Shown here: positions 27,368-36,292 of the stretch, in pieces | Position numbering within the stretch: position 1 is the stretch's first letter | Layout: each line of letters begins with the position of its first letter | DNA from: Sphingobacterium oryzagri | GTDB taxonomy: Bacteria; Bacteroidota; Bacteroidia; Sphingobacteriales; Sphingobacteriaceae | Direction of reading: 5' to 3' | NCBI RefSeq assembly: GCF_028736175.1 | Contig: NZ_CP117880.1 | Span: 1,054,001 to 1,118,000, forward strand | DNA length: 64,000 nucleotides | Notes under the pieces: generated by a model | Database searches by the model: none | Seen by the model: the letters and a program-made list of their open reading frames with translations, nothing else | What the model was told of the DNA's origin: nothing | Translations under genes and position numbers: made by a program

Positions 27368-27513
27368 GTTAGCCTTTTAAAGGCTAATTTTTTGGGAGTT
27401 GTGGCTTTCGACTTTCCTAAATCCTTTTCTGATTATTAAATAATAAAAAATTCGAATAAGTCTATTTGACATTCTTGAATTCTATATTTTCGGTTTTTAT
27501 TCTATTAATTTAA

Positions 27514-28203
27514 TATGAGGGCTTTACTGTTATCACTTCTTTTCAAACGTCGGCTCGTAGAGGCGCAAATAGAGAATCTCAAAGATTTTGTTGTAGAGGT
27601 TACTCGGATGGCTGTAAGTAAGAAAGAAGAATTCAAAGTAACGATAAACAAATTGGTTTAGGATAATCCGGAGTTTTCTGATGAGATTAATGATCATTAC
27701 TAAGAGGAATATCATAAATATTATTCAAAATACATTGAGTTAGCTAATAGCGGAATGTTGGTAACTGCGGATTCTTTTTTTGAACATCAGCTTAAAGATA
27801 TAGATAACGCACTCTATCAAAATCTAATCAATGTTAAAGGCCGGTTGCAAAGGTAATCAAAATTTAGTAATGCCGAGAACATCAAGAGGAACATCTATGC
27901 TGTAACTAATTTAAATTTCAATTCGCTAGAGGTGGTTTGGTCCGCAATTGATGAATTTAGAATAATTCGAAATCTTATAGTGCATAATGAATCCAATATT
28001 ATGTGCAGTGGTCGCTCGGATTCGAGAAGGCTAGATCTCTCTATACTGTTTTGGACAAAGATGGTATAAAATTGGATAAAAGAAGTGGAAGTTTTTATAT
28101 TGCTGATCCTAGGACTCTTCTTCAATTTTTGGATTTGGCTAAATCGTATCTTGTTCGACTTATAGCAGTATTATCAGGAATAGATAAAGCTAATATTAAA
28201 TAA
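27514..28203 (+). pseudogene. Decayed HEPN-like gene
   Basis: This stretch, within the ~1-kb gap between the restriction genes and the OLD-like gene, contains coding-like fragments broken by stops and frameshifts. Pieces include MRALLLSLLFKRRLVEAQIE, ADSFFEHQLKDIDNALYQNL, and AIDEFRIIRNLIVHNESNIM followed in another frame by SFYIADPRTLLQFLDLAKSY. The RxxRNxxVH-type motif suits Abi/HEPN-like or related helical proteins. It was probably a defence gene and is now non-functional. The rest of the gap (27368-27513, 28204-28398) shows nothing clear. Confidence 0.55.
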
Positions 28204-28398
28204 ATTAAAAATTATAATCGATAGGGCGGGTTTATATTTATATCCGGATTGAAGCAGCCTTGGCGAAAGAAGTAAGTATGTCCTTCCATTAGTATTTTAT
28301 AATTTTTCGAGCCTTTTTTTTTCTAATAGAGGAGATTTGTAATAAAAAGCCTAAATTGTTTGCAAATCAGATATTACACCGAAAATTAGTATGATTCT

Positions 28399-30108
28399 AT
28401 GAAGATTAGAATTGATAAATTTAAAAAGATAGACTCAATAGAAGTCGAATTGCAGGCGCTTAACATTTTCATAGGGACCAATAATTCGGGTAAAAGTAGT
28501 GTTATACAAGGTATTCAATTCGCAATTTCTAGTGCGCAAACTCTTAGGCTGAAAAACGTTTCTTGGAGAAGCCAAAGTGATTCGCAAACGCTCAATTTAG
28601 ATTCTACGGATTTTCTTTACACCCCCACTAGACATATCGAAAATCTTTACCACGGAAGGAGGCTTGTGACATCTAGAAAGAAAGCCGACAGAATTTCTAT
28701 GAATTTTTTATTCAAGGATAATAATGAACAAACATCGATAAACGTTTCTAGAGGTAAAAATGGAGGCTTTGCAACTGTCGTCACCGGTAAGGTATTAGGT
28801 CAACAAATTAATGATATTGAACATCCTTTTTGTGTATACGTTCCAGGGATTGCAGGAATTCCTATACAAGAAAAATATGAAGTTCCGATTGCGATAAAAA
28901 AATCTGCAACACGAGGAGATAGTAACAACTATCTAAGAAATATTTTACTGGATATTTCAAATAGTGATATTAAGTGGAAGGCTTTTACTTATTCAATCAA
29001 TCAAATTTATTCGGAAGTCACTATAAGAGTCGAATTCAAGGACAGAATTTCGGAATTTATTGATGTGTATGTTGAAAATGATGGAATTGATCTTCCTCTA
29101 GATTCAATTGGAACAGGTCTTCTTCAAACTATTCAAATCTTTGCTTACATAGAGTACTTTAATCCAAGGATTATACTTCTTGACGAGCCGGATTCTCATC
29201 TACATCCTACCAAGCAAAAATTTTTGGCTAAAGAATTACTGCGGCGGACTTCTGAAAATACCGACCTTAAGGTAGTTTTTTCAACGCATTCAAGATATAT
29301 TCTTGAGTCTTTGGATAATATTGCCAACGTTGTTCATTTCCAAAATGGTAGTTCCATCACTGGGATTCAGGGTAGTAAAATACTTTTGGATATAGGTGCT
29401 GCTGATGCTGATTATCTTTTTTCTAAAAGATCACTTAAATACATCGTGGTCACTGAAGATAAGGTTGACAACGTAGTAGAGAAAAAAAGTTATCTAAAAA
29501 AATTCCTTTTATCAAATAACATGTCGGAAGATGAGTTTGTTCTTCATTCATACGAGGGCTGCACAAAAGTGGATTTTGCAAAAATTCTTGAAGGTTTTGT
29601 TCGTAAGCAAATTCCCGGTGTGAAAGTCATTGTTCATATCGATAGGGATCAAAGGATAGATGGTGATAGAGAGTTGATAAAACTACAAAATGATTGCGAT
29701 GATCGAGGCTTACTATTATTTGTAACTAAATTTCAGGAGCTTGAGTCTTACTTTTGTCAACCACGGCATGTTGCACAGGTCTTCGGTTTGGATGTTGACA
29801 GTTGTATTAAGTTTTATGAGGAGTTTGTAATTTCATTAGCTGATGAGACTAAAAGGAAATTAGGTAACTTTATCTTGAGGGAAAGAAGGGAGTTGTCCTG
29901 TAACAGTAGTGGTCAGCAAGATATAGATATGATAAATCGATTGGTAAATGATTGGATGGGTCACTCAGCAGAAAAATTATGCCCTGGAAAAGAACTGTTA
30001 GGTAAGGTCAAGGATCATCTACAATCCTTTTATAAAGTCGATCCTAATAAAATTATTCAAGTTAGCCCCTATTTGGAGGACGAAGATTTTCAACGATTAT
30101 TTATATAA
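28399..30108 (+). CDS. OLD/PARIS-like AAA ATPase with C-terminal TOPRIM-like nuclease
   Basis: The 569-residue protein has an ABC-type ATPase (AAA15/AAA21) at ~1-330: Walker A in FIGTNNSGKSSVIQGI (~26-41), signature-like LDSIGTGLLQ, and Walker B in IILLDEPDSHLHPTKQ (~255-270) with switch His in VVFSTHSRYILESL. From ~340 it continues as a TOPRIM/DUF4435-like part: YIVVTEDKVDN (acidic), VIVHIDRDQRIDGD (DxD) and FQELESYFCQP. Proteins of this plan include OLD nucleases, Gabija GajA and fused PARIS sensors/effectors, all anti-phage. No UvrD-like helicase (GajB) follows. Two small genes downstream may be partners. Assignment to a specific system is open. Confidence 0.82.
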   Translation: MKIRIDKFKKIDSIEVELQALNIFIGTNNSGKSSVIQGIQFAISSAQTLRLKNVSWRSQSDSQTLNLDSTDFLYTPTRHIENLYHGRRLVTSRKKADRISMNFLFKDNNEQTSINVSRGKNGGFATVVTGKVLGQQINDIEHPFCVYVPGIAGIPIQEKYEVPIAIKKSATRGDSNNYLRNILLDISNSDIKWKAFTYSINQIYSEVTIRVEFKDRISEFIDVYVENDGIDLPLDSIGTGLLQTIQIFAYIEYFNPRIILLDEPDSHLHPTKQKFLAKELLRRTSENTDLKVVFSTHSRYILESLDNIANVVHFQNGSSITGIQGSKILLDIGAADADYLFSKRSLKYIVVTEDKVDNVVEKKSYLKKFLLSNNMSEDEFVLHSYEGCTKVDFAKILEGFVRKQIPGVKVIVHIDRDQRIDGDRELIKLQNDCDDRGLLLFVTKFQELESYFCQPRHVAQVFGLDVDSCIKFYEEFVISLADETKRKLGNFILRERRELSCNSSGQQDIDMINRLVNDWMGHSAEKLCPGKELLGKVKDHLQSFYKVDPNKIIQVSPYLEDEDFQRLFI

Positions 30109-30214
30109 ATGCATTGTTTTAGTTTCTATTTGTGATTAATGATAGATATAGGGATTTATTAATATTCTTTCGGTGGTTCGCCTCCGTAAGTTTAATACAT
30201 TTTTAAAGGTTAAA

Positions 30215-30598
30215 ATGAATTTTTTAGAACGATTAAACGCAGTTGCGATACCGCCGTTAAATGATTGCGGCGTGATTTTAGATAAAATGGGAAGGTTAAA
30301 AACTTACTTCTATCTTTTGGAGAATGCGAATATCTGTACCTCGGCAGAGCAGGCTTTAGCTCTTATTAACAATGTTCTCATTGAAGTTGAAGATTGCCAT
30401 TCAGGGGTAAATGCAGATGAAATGCCTGCTCTAGTATACGAAGGGCGACTTTACCCAGTTCAGGAAGATTTTATTGTAAGAGAAAACAACAGAATAATTG
30501 CGAGAAGTAAAGGAAACATAATAACAATTGATGCTGATGGTGGCTTTGAGATCAAAGACAGATTTACAGAGCAGATTATTATTTCAAAATTTAAATAA
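30215..30598 (+). CDS. Hypothetical protein, 127 residues
   Basis: A small soluble protein of unknown family, starting MNFLERLNAVAIPPLNDCGV at 30215; a longer frame from 30173 adds 14 unlikely residues. Features include SGVNADEMPALVYEGRLYPV and a b-rich end. It lies between the OLD-like gene and the next gene (7 bp apart), so it may belong to the same cargo operon, perhaps with an immunity role. No motif supports this. Confidence 0.6.
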   Translation: MNFLERLNAVAIPPLNDCGVILDKMGRLKTYFYLLENANICTSAEQALALINNVLIEVEDCHSGVNADEMPALVYEGRLYPVQEDFIVRENNRIIARSKGNIITIDADGGFEIKDRFTEQIIISKFK

Positions 30599-30605
30599 AA
30601 TTAAA

Positions 30606-31151
30606 GTGAATAACTTCGACGTTAAGATAGCCAAGTCCATTATACGATTTATAAATAGCAATTTAAGGTACTTGAACAAGTTTACTGTGGAGAATTTTCG
30701 AGACAAATGTCTTATTTATATTAGTACTAAAAAATGTATTTTCAATATCAGTGTGTCCGATAGAATAGTGGTGGAAGTTGATGATAACCAAGATAGGTAT
30801 AATTCAAATTTTTATAATAAAACATATAAATTCAGTTCTGTCGAAGAATTTAAACCGCTATTTTCTAAGCTTGTTCTTAAGGCGACAATTAGAGCAGAGC
30901 AGAAATTTAGCTTGAATTATAGAGGTTTTGAATATCCTATCTATATCGAGTTGTCAAATATTAATAAAGACAGACGTTTAGGAATTGAAAGAATTTATGA
31001 CCTTCATATATATGACGGTAAAGGTCTAGGAAAATCTGTAGCTCGGGTATCAGAATATCCGCAGGGAAATTACAATTTGGTTCATGTTTTTGAAGATTTT
31101 GATATTGGCGAAAGTGAAATTATAGATTTTTTCATAAAAAATGCCAACTAG
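30606..31151 (+). CDS. Hypothetical protein, 181 residues
   Basis: Unknown family. The start is most likely GTG 30606, only 7 bp after the preceding stop; the frame open from 30528 overlaps the preceding gene. The protein is charged, b-rich, soluble and AT-rich in codon use. It pairs with the gene before it. Nothing diagnostic was seen. Confidence 0.55.
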   Translation: MNNFDVKIAKSIIRFINSNLRYLNKFTVENFRDKCLIYISTKKCIFNISVSDRIVVEVDDNQDRYNSNFYNKTYKFSSVEEFKPLFSKLVLKATIRAEQKFSLNYRGFEYPIYIELSNINKDRRLGIERIYDLHIYDGKGLGKSVARVSEYPQGNYNLVHVFEDFDIGESEIIDFFIKNAN

Positions 31152-31416
31152 TTATTCTCAATGAAGCACTGTTTGGGAGGGGAGGTGAGATAGCTTCCGT
31201 TATTTTCTCAAACAGAAAAGGCAGATTTCGGTTAGCTTATAATTTATTGCTAAAAACACATCGATTCAACTAATTTACGCGATTGTTAGGTTAAGCGGTT
31301 AAAATCTAGATTTCTAGAAGTCGAATTAAATTTAAACAGATCGAATGAGAAACCTCAGTTAATCATTGATCCGAAATTATATAACAATATATCTCAAATT
31401 AACAGTAAATCGTAAT

Positions 31417-33225
31417 ATGAACCTAAACCCTAGATTAAAGTCTATTGCAGAGTTTTTGGATGGAGATCATCACTTTGTAATTCCATCCTATCAGAGAGGC
31501 TATAGATGGGAAGAAAGACAGATCAGAGATTTGTTGAATGACATATATGAATTTCAGGACGACATAAGGAAGAAGAAGGGAGACAAAAGTGGTGAATTTT
31601 ATTGCATACAACCAATAGTTGTTTTAAAGCGACTGGATGGCAAGTGGGAACTTATTGATGGACAACAGAGGTTAACAACTATTTTGATTTTACTTGCCTC
31701 ACTTAAAAGTGCATTGAAAGTTTTAAAACTTCCTACCACTTTTTTCACGCTCGAATATGAAACGAGAGAAAAGGAGCTACTTAGCAGTAAAGCATTCTTG
31801 GAACAAATAACATCCGTTTTTCAAACAGATAAAACCAACATCGATTTTTATCACATGAGTAATGCATTTCTTTCCATAGAAGCTTGGAAAGAAGAAAATG
31901 ACATCAACGTAGGTGATTTTTGTAACACTTTATTAAAAGTTGATTTTAATGGTGATTGGGATGCTGCTAACAACGTCAGATTTATTTGGTATGAGCTTGA
32001 TCCGAACGGAGATGAAGCCAACATCGCATTTACCAAATATAATCAGGGCAAGATTGATCTTACAAATTCCGAACTAATCAAAGCTGTATTCTACCTTTCT
32101 TCAGGTACTGAAAGCGAAAGAGAAAAGAGAAGCTATCAATTAAAGATCGGGTACGAATGGGATGAGATAGAAAATGCATTGCGAGGCAAAGAGCTTTGGA
32201 ATTTTCTAAATCCGGACAAATTTTATGAAAGCCATATTGAATTCATCTTTGAACTTATAGCAACCAAATACTTGCACAAAACAAATCTGAAGATCAACAA
32301 GAGCATCGATAAGCTTTGGTCATTTTATGTGTTTAATGATTTAATAACTAGAAATACAAATTTGGATGATAGCCGGTTTAATAATACTAGAGATTTTCTT
32401 TGGGATGAGGTAAAGACGTATTATCGAACGTTTGTTGAATGGTGTACAAGCAATGTGTTTTATCATACTATTGGCTTTTTGCGACAAATTGAAAAGAATA
32501 TTGAAGTCATTAAATCGCTAAGTGAAGAAAATTCCAAATCTAACTTTATAAAGAAGTTGAAAATAATAATTCAAAAACATTTTAATGAAGTGGATTTTGA
32601 ACAGATTGGCTACGAATACGACAAAAAGAAAGCGAAAGAGATATTGCTACTTTTCAACGTTATAACTACAATGAACAGCAGATATAGTCGTTTCCCATTT
32701 TTTCGATATAAAGAAGAAAAATGGAGCTTGGAGCATATTCACGCTCAACAGTCGCAAGAGCTCAAGAATGATAAGCAAAGAAAGTCTCTATTGGAAGAGC
32801 AAAAAAAATATTATTCAAATAATAGACGAAATGATGCTGTGAAATTGAAAATTATCGATTCTCTGCTATGTTCGGAAGCTATGGATGTTGAGGTGTTTGA
32901 TGCTTTGCAAGATGAGATTTTTGTCGAGTTTTCAGACTCCACAGCAGTTCACTCTCTTAAGAACTTGGCTTTGTTGAATGTTCCAAATAATTCGTCCTTA
33001 AATAATAATATTTTTCCGATTAAACGAGATCTAATTAAGATGTTGGATAGCAAAGGTTCATTTATTCCAATTTGTACGAAGAATGTCTTCTTAAAGTATT
33101 ACTCCCAAACTGTGCAACAATCAGTCAAATGGGACAAACAAGACATGATATTTTATATTAGTGAGATGAAGAATACATTGAGCACTTATTTAATTATAAA
33201 AGAAAATGAATACACAGGAATATAG
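31417..33225 (+). CDS. DUF262/DUF1524 protein (GmrSD-like)
   Basis: The 602-residue protein has an N-terminal DUF262 (ParB/Srx-like nuclease-NTPase) domain: FVIPSYQRGYRWEERQIRDL (the QRxY/W motif), GEFYCIQPIVV and ELIDGQQRLTTILILLASL (DGQQRLT). The C-terminal part carries a DUF1524-type HNH (WSLEHIHAQQSQEL; later HSLKNLALLNVPNNSSLNN). This arrangement is that of GmrSD type IV restriction enzymes and SspE/BrxU-like effectors, which use nucleotide-stimulated DNA cleavage against modified or phage DNA. It overlaps the next DUF262 gene by 20 bp. The start at 31417 is preferred to 31366. Confidence 0.87.
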   Translation: MNLNPRLKSIAEFLDGDHHFVIPSYQRGYRWEERQIRDLLNDIYEFQDDIRKKKGDKSGEFYCIQPIVVLKRLDGKWELIDGQQRLTTILILLASLKSALKVLKLPTTFFTLEYETREKELLSSKAFLEQITSVFQTDKTNIDFYHMSNAFLSIEAWKEENDINVGDFCNTLLKVDFNGDWDAANNVRFIWYELDPNGDEANIAFTKYNQGKIDLTNSELIKAVFYLSSGTESEREKRSYQLKIGYEWDEIENALRGKELWNFLNPDKFYESHIEFIFELIATKYLHKTNLKINKSIDKLWSFYVFNDLITRNTNLDDSRFNNTRDFLWDEVKTYYRTFVEWCTSNVFYHTIGFLRQIEKNIEVIKSLSEENSKSNFIKKLKIIIQKHFNEVDFEQIGYEYDKKKAKEILLLFNVITTMNSRYSRFPFFRYKEEKWSLEHIHAQQSQELKNDKQRKSLLEEQKKYYSNNRRNDAVKLKIIDSLLCSEAMDVEVFDALQDEIFVEFSDSTAVHSLKNLALLNVPNNSSLNNNIFPIKRDLIKMLDSKGSFIPICTKNVFLKYYSQTVQQSVKWDKQDMIFYISEMKNTLSTYLIIKENEYTGI

Positions 33226-35287
33226 CTTTTGGAATTTAGTTTCTGATTATAAAATAAAGATTCCGGCAATTCAAAGAGATTATGCACACGGAAGAAAGCG
33301 CGAAGAAAAGATAGCAACAAATCTTGTTCAGGATCTCTTTAAAGTTTTAACTTCTGATCAGGAGAGGAAGCTTAACCTTCATTTCATATATGGTAGAATT
33401 GATGATCATGATTTTATTCCATTGGATGGACAGCAAAGACTAACCACTTTGTTTCTAATACATTGGTTTCTTTCAATTGGTAATTTATCACAGGAAAATA
33501 GACGTATTCTAGCGAAGTTTAAATATGAAACTAGACCGAGTTCTCAAGATTTTTGTTTCAAATTAGTGACGGAAAATTTTGTGTATATCATAAATGAAAA
33601 AGTTAGTGAGCAACTAAAAAATGCGAAATGGTTTTTCCTTTCATGGTTAAACGACCCAACTGTGTATGCAATGCTCAATATGCTTGATATAATACAAGAA
33701 GTATTTGAAAAGCCTGATAACGAGATTTTTGAAATTCTTATTACCGATGAATCACCTATCTTATTTCATTTTTTACCATTAGAACGTTTTAAACTCGATG
33801 ACAACATTTATGTAAAAATGAATTCACGCGGGAAACCGTTAACTGAATTTGAAAATTTTAAGGCAAATTTTTCAGTACTTTTTGATTTTGATGATAGATC
33901 AAAATTGGATAATGAATGGTTAGATATTTTTTGGTCCTTCGAAAGAGATCGTTCATTTATAAATGTTGGGGAGGTTGATAAGAAATATTTGAATTTTATC
34001 AGAAACATTACGTTCAATTTTTATGCAGAAACTTTTGATATCGATAGAAGTTCAAGAGAGAATTTTGATATTTTTGAACAGTATAAATCTGTTTATATCA
34101 ATGTTGATAACCTTGAGGGCTTCTCAAAAGTTTTAGATTCCTTGGTAGGTTTTTTTGATGAAGAAAAGTGTTTTCATGATTTTATTGGTGATAACCCGAA
34201 TTATGGCGAAAGGTTGATGTTTTATTCTCTAATGAGGTTTTTTATTATAGTAGGTAAGGTTACAAGCGATAACCAAGAAATATACCGTCGTTGGATGAGA
34301 GTTTCGCGAAATTTAATAAACAATACCCTTATCCAAAGTCCTGAAACTTTTTTTAGAGCTTTAAGATCAATTAAAAATCTTAGTATTAATTTGGCAGACA
34401 TATATGATTATCTCATTTCCAGCGATACTAAAATTGAGGGTTTTTTACAAAAGCAAGTTGAAGAGGAGAAGATTAAAGCGCAATTAATCTTAACAGATTT
34501 AAGGTGGGAGGACGAAATTTGCGAAGCAGAAAGACATGCTTATTTTTCTGGTCAAATAGGCTTTATCTTAGAATATTGTAAAGTTGATGAGGTTTGCAAC
34601 TTAGCACTTTTTATGGATTATAGCAGAAAGCTACAGATTCTTTACGGCCATGAATTTAAATTGGAGCATCACTGTTTATTTCAACGGGCACTCCTTACTT
34701 GCGGAGATTATTCGGTGAGAATAAATAAGTCAAAAACGTTTTGTACGTTTAATATGAGTCTTAGGGAGAAAATGGATAATTGGAGGAAAGTATTTGATGA
34801 TCCAGTTAAAACTTTATTTATTAAGAGACTTTTGGATTCGATTAAGATGGGCTCTGTTTACTCAGATCTTAGGAGGATAGTAGATAGTCATGTGGGCGAC
34901 GATTGGCGGAGCTTAATTGCTCAAACTGAAGGTATTTTGGAATATTGCGATAAGTTCAGAATAGCAAGATTGAATAATAAAATTGCTTTGGCACGGAGTG
35001 ATGCTGATAACTGGAGAAGGCATGCCGATCTATACTCTTACGCACTTTTTAAAGAACTACAAAAAGAAAAAAAGGTGGTTTATTACAATGATAGTTCCGA
35101 TGATGTACCGTGGATCAATATAAAATGGGAAGACGAGTATTATTATGTACAAGAGGAAGAAGTTGGGTACTCATTTGGATTTTGTCAAGGTTCCAGTGAC
35201 AAAGTGGGGTTGGAAAATGTCAAAAGATATGTTCTTGAATTTGCAATTTCTAAAGGTTTGCAAAAAGATAATTTACTATTATTGTGA
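33206..35287 (+). CDS. Second DUF262 protein, 693 residues
   Basis: The N terminus again shows a DUF262 domain: KIPAIQRDYAHGRKREEKIA (QRDY), then DFIPLDGQQRLTTLFLIHWF. The remaining ~550 residues are unlike the first protein; I see no HNH motif, and residues ~190-215 read FLPLERFKLDDNIYVKMNSR, where the NSRGKPLTEFENFK segment is typical of DUF262 proteins. The 20-bp overlap with the upstream DUF262/DUF1524 gene means coupled translation and probably a two-protein restriction complex. GmrS/GmrD split systems have DUF262 in one subunit only, so two DUF262 subunits is a notable variation. Confidence 0.85.
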   Translation: MNTQEYSFWNLVSDYKIKIPAIQRDYAHGRKREEKIATNLVQDLFKVLTSDQERKLNLHFIYGRIDDHDFIPLDGQQRLTTLFLIHWFLSIGNLSQENRRILAKFKYETRPSSQDFCFKLVTENFVYIINEKVSEQLKNAKWFFLSWLNDPTVYAMLNMLDIIQEVFEKPDNEIFEILITDESPILFHFLPLERFKLDDNIYVKMNSRGKPLTEFENFKANFSVLFDFDDRSKLDNEWLDIFWSFERDRSFINVGEVDKKYLNFIRNITFNFYAETFDIDRSSRENFDIFEQYKSVYINVDNLEGFSKVLDSLVGFFDEEKCFHDFIGDNPNYGERLMFYSLMRFFIIVGKVTSDNQEIYRRWMRVSRNLINNTLIQSPETFFRALRSIKNLSINLADIYDYLISSDTKIEGFLQKQVEEEKIKAQLILTDLRWEDEICEAERHAYFSGQIGFILEYCKVDEVCNLALFMDYSRKLQILYGHEFKLEHHCLFQRALLTCGDYSVRINKSKTFCTFNMSLREKMDNWRKVFDDPVKTLFIKRLLDSIKMGSVYSDLRRIVDSHVGDDWRSLIAQTEGILEYCDKFRIARLNNKIALARSDADNWRRHADLYSYALFKELQKEKKVVYYNDSSDDVPWINIKWEDEYYYVQEEEVGYSFGFCQGSSDKVGLENVKRYVLEFAISKGLQKDNLLLL

Positions 35288-35381
35288 TAAATAATTAAGT
35301 ACGAAAATGTTGGTGCAGCGAGGTGTCTTAACATTGTGCCATTCGAAGCCTTAAAAATGAAATTTATAATAGAATGAATAT

Positions 35382-35864
35382 ATGACGAACTTTTTTTTAA
35401 AGATGATATTGATCCTACTTTTTTGTGGGACATCACCTTCCTTTTTAAGCGCGCAAATAAAAAAGCTCGATTTACAAAAAAAAGAACTTATAGGCAGAAT
35501 TGCGCCAGGGGGAGCAATCACTGTTTCAATGCAATGCTATAAGTATGAGGATGATTCCTATGTTTTTAGGTACAGAGATGCAAAATATTCCAAATTAGAA
35601 GAGTGGAAGGACTTCCGAATAAGATCTAGCGAAGATTTTGAGACCTTATATTCCTACCTCGCGGATGGATTTAAAGATATGCCGGAGGATAAGGTTTTAT
35701 TGGATATCGGTAACGAATTTTTAATGCTAGAATTCGGTAGATTTTTAGGAGGAAAGGTTGTTCGTATTTACCACTCTACATCTAGCAACAAAGATTTTGC
35801 AGTTGTTGGGTATACAAATCAATACACAGCAAAACAGATAGACAAATTATTCAACAAAAAATAA
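35382..35864 (+). CDS. Small exported protein of unknown function
   Basis: A 160-residue protein with a clear signal peptide (MILILLFCGTSPSFLSAQ, cleavage after ~25). The mature part has one pair of Cys candidates at most and no known motif; KVVRIYHSTSSNKDFAVVGY is near the C terminus. It lies between defence-type genes but is exported, so it may be unrelated cargo. Confidence 0.65.
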   Translation: MTNFFLKMILILLFCGTSPSFLSAQIKKLDLQKKELIGRIAPGGAITVSMQCYKYEDDSYVFRYRDAKYSKLEEWKDFRIRSSEDFETLYSYLADGFKDMPEDKVLLDIGNEFLMLEFGRFLGGKVVRIYHSTSSNKDFAVVGYTNQYTAKQIDKLFNKK

Positions 35865-36292
35865 AAGCTATATGTAACTTTGAGAGTATATTTTTGAGAG
35901 TAATTGTGATTCGTTGCTAAGACAAATTATTTAAATTAATCGAGCAACCATTTTTGGTGTAGTGTATGTTAACGCTGGAGGCGATAATGGCTTTTTGAAA
36001 TGAAATTCTAATTGAGTTTGTGTTTAGACGATTTGTCGACAAACGACCCATCAAAACCATAAATTGCGTTTTCTACTTTTACCTGTGGGGGGCAATTTTG
36101 AACATGATGAGTTTTACATTTATAACATCTGCATTCCCAACGAAGACAAAAACCAGTTCAGACATTGATAAATTTTAAAAGAATGAATTGGTGCTTTAAT
36201 CTGTATATTTAATGTTTTACAATAATAGTATATTATAATCTAACTGTCAAATCAGTTTTTATTCTAAATTAGTAAACTCTGTGAGTCTTGAA
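35865..36292. other. AT-rich intergenic region before the nitrilase-like gene
   Basis: About 430 bp with no open frame of interest and no recognisable repeats. It should hold the promoter of the nitrilase-like/ATPase operon; several TAnnTTT-like words occur but none has a convincing -33. Confidence 0.4.

Noticed and set aside
28399..30108. Gabija GajA
   Set aside because: The domain plan is similar, but no UvrD-like GajB follows; kept as OLD/PARIS-like.
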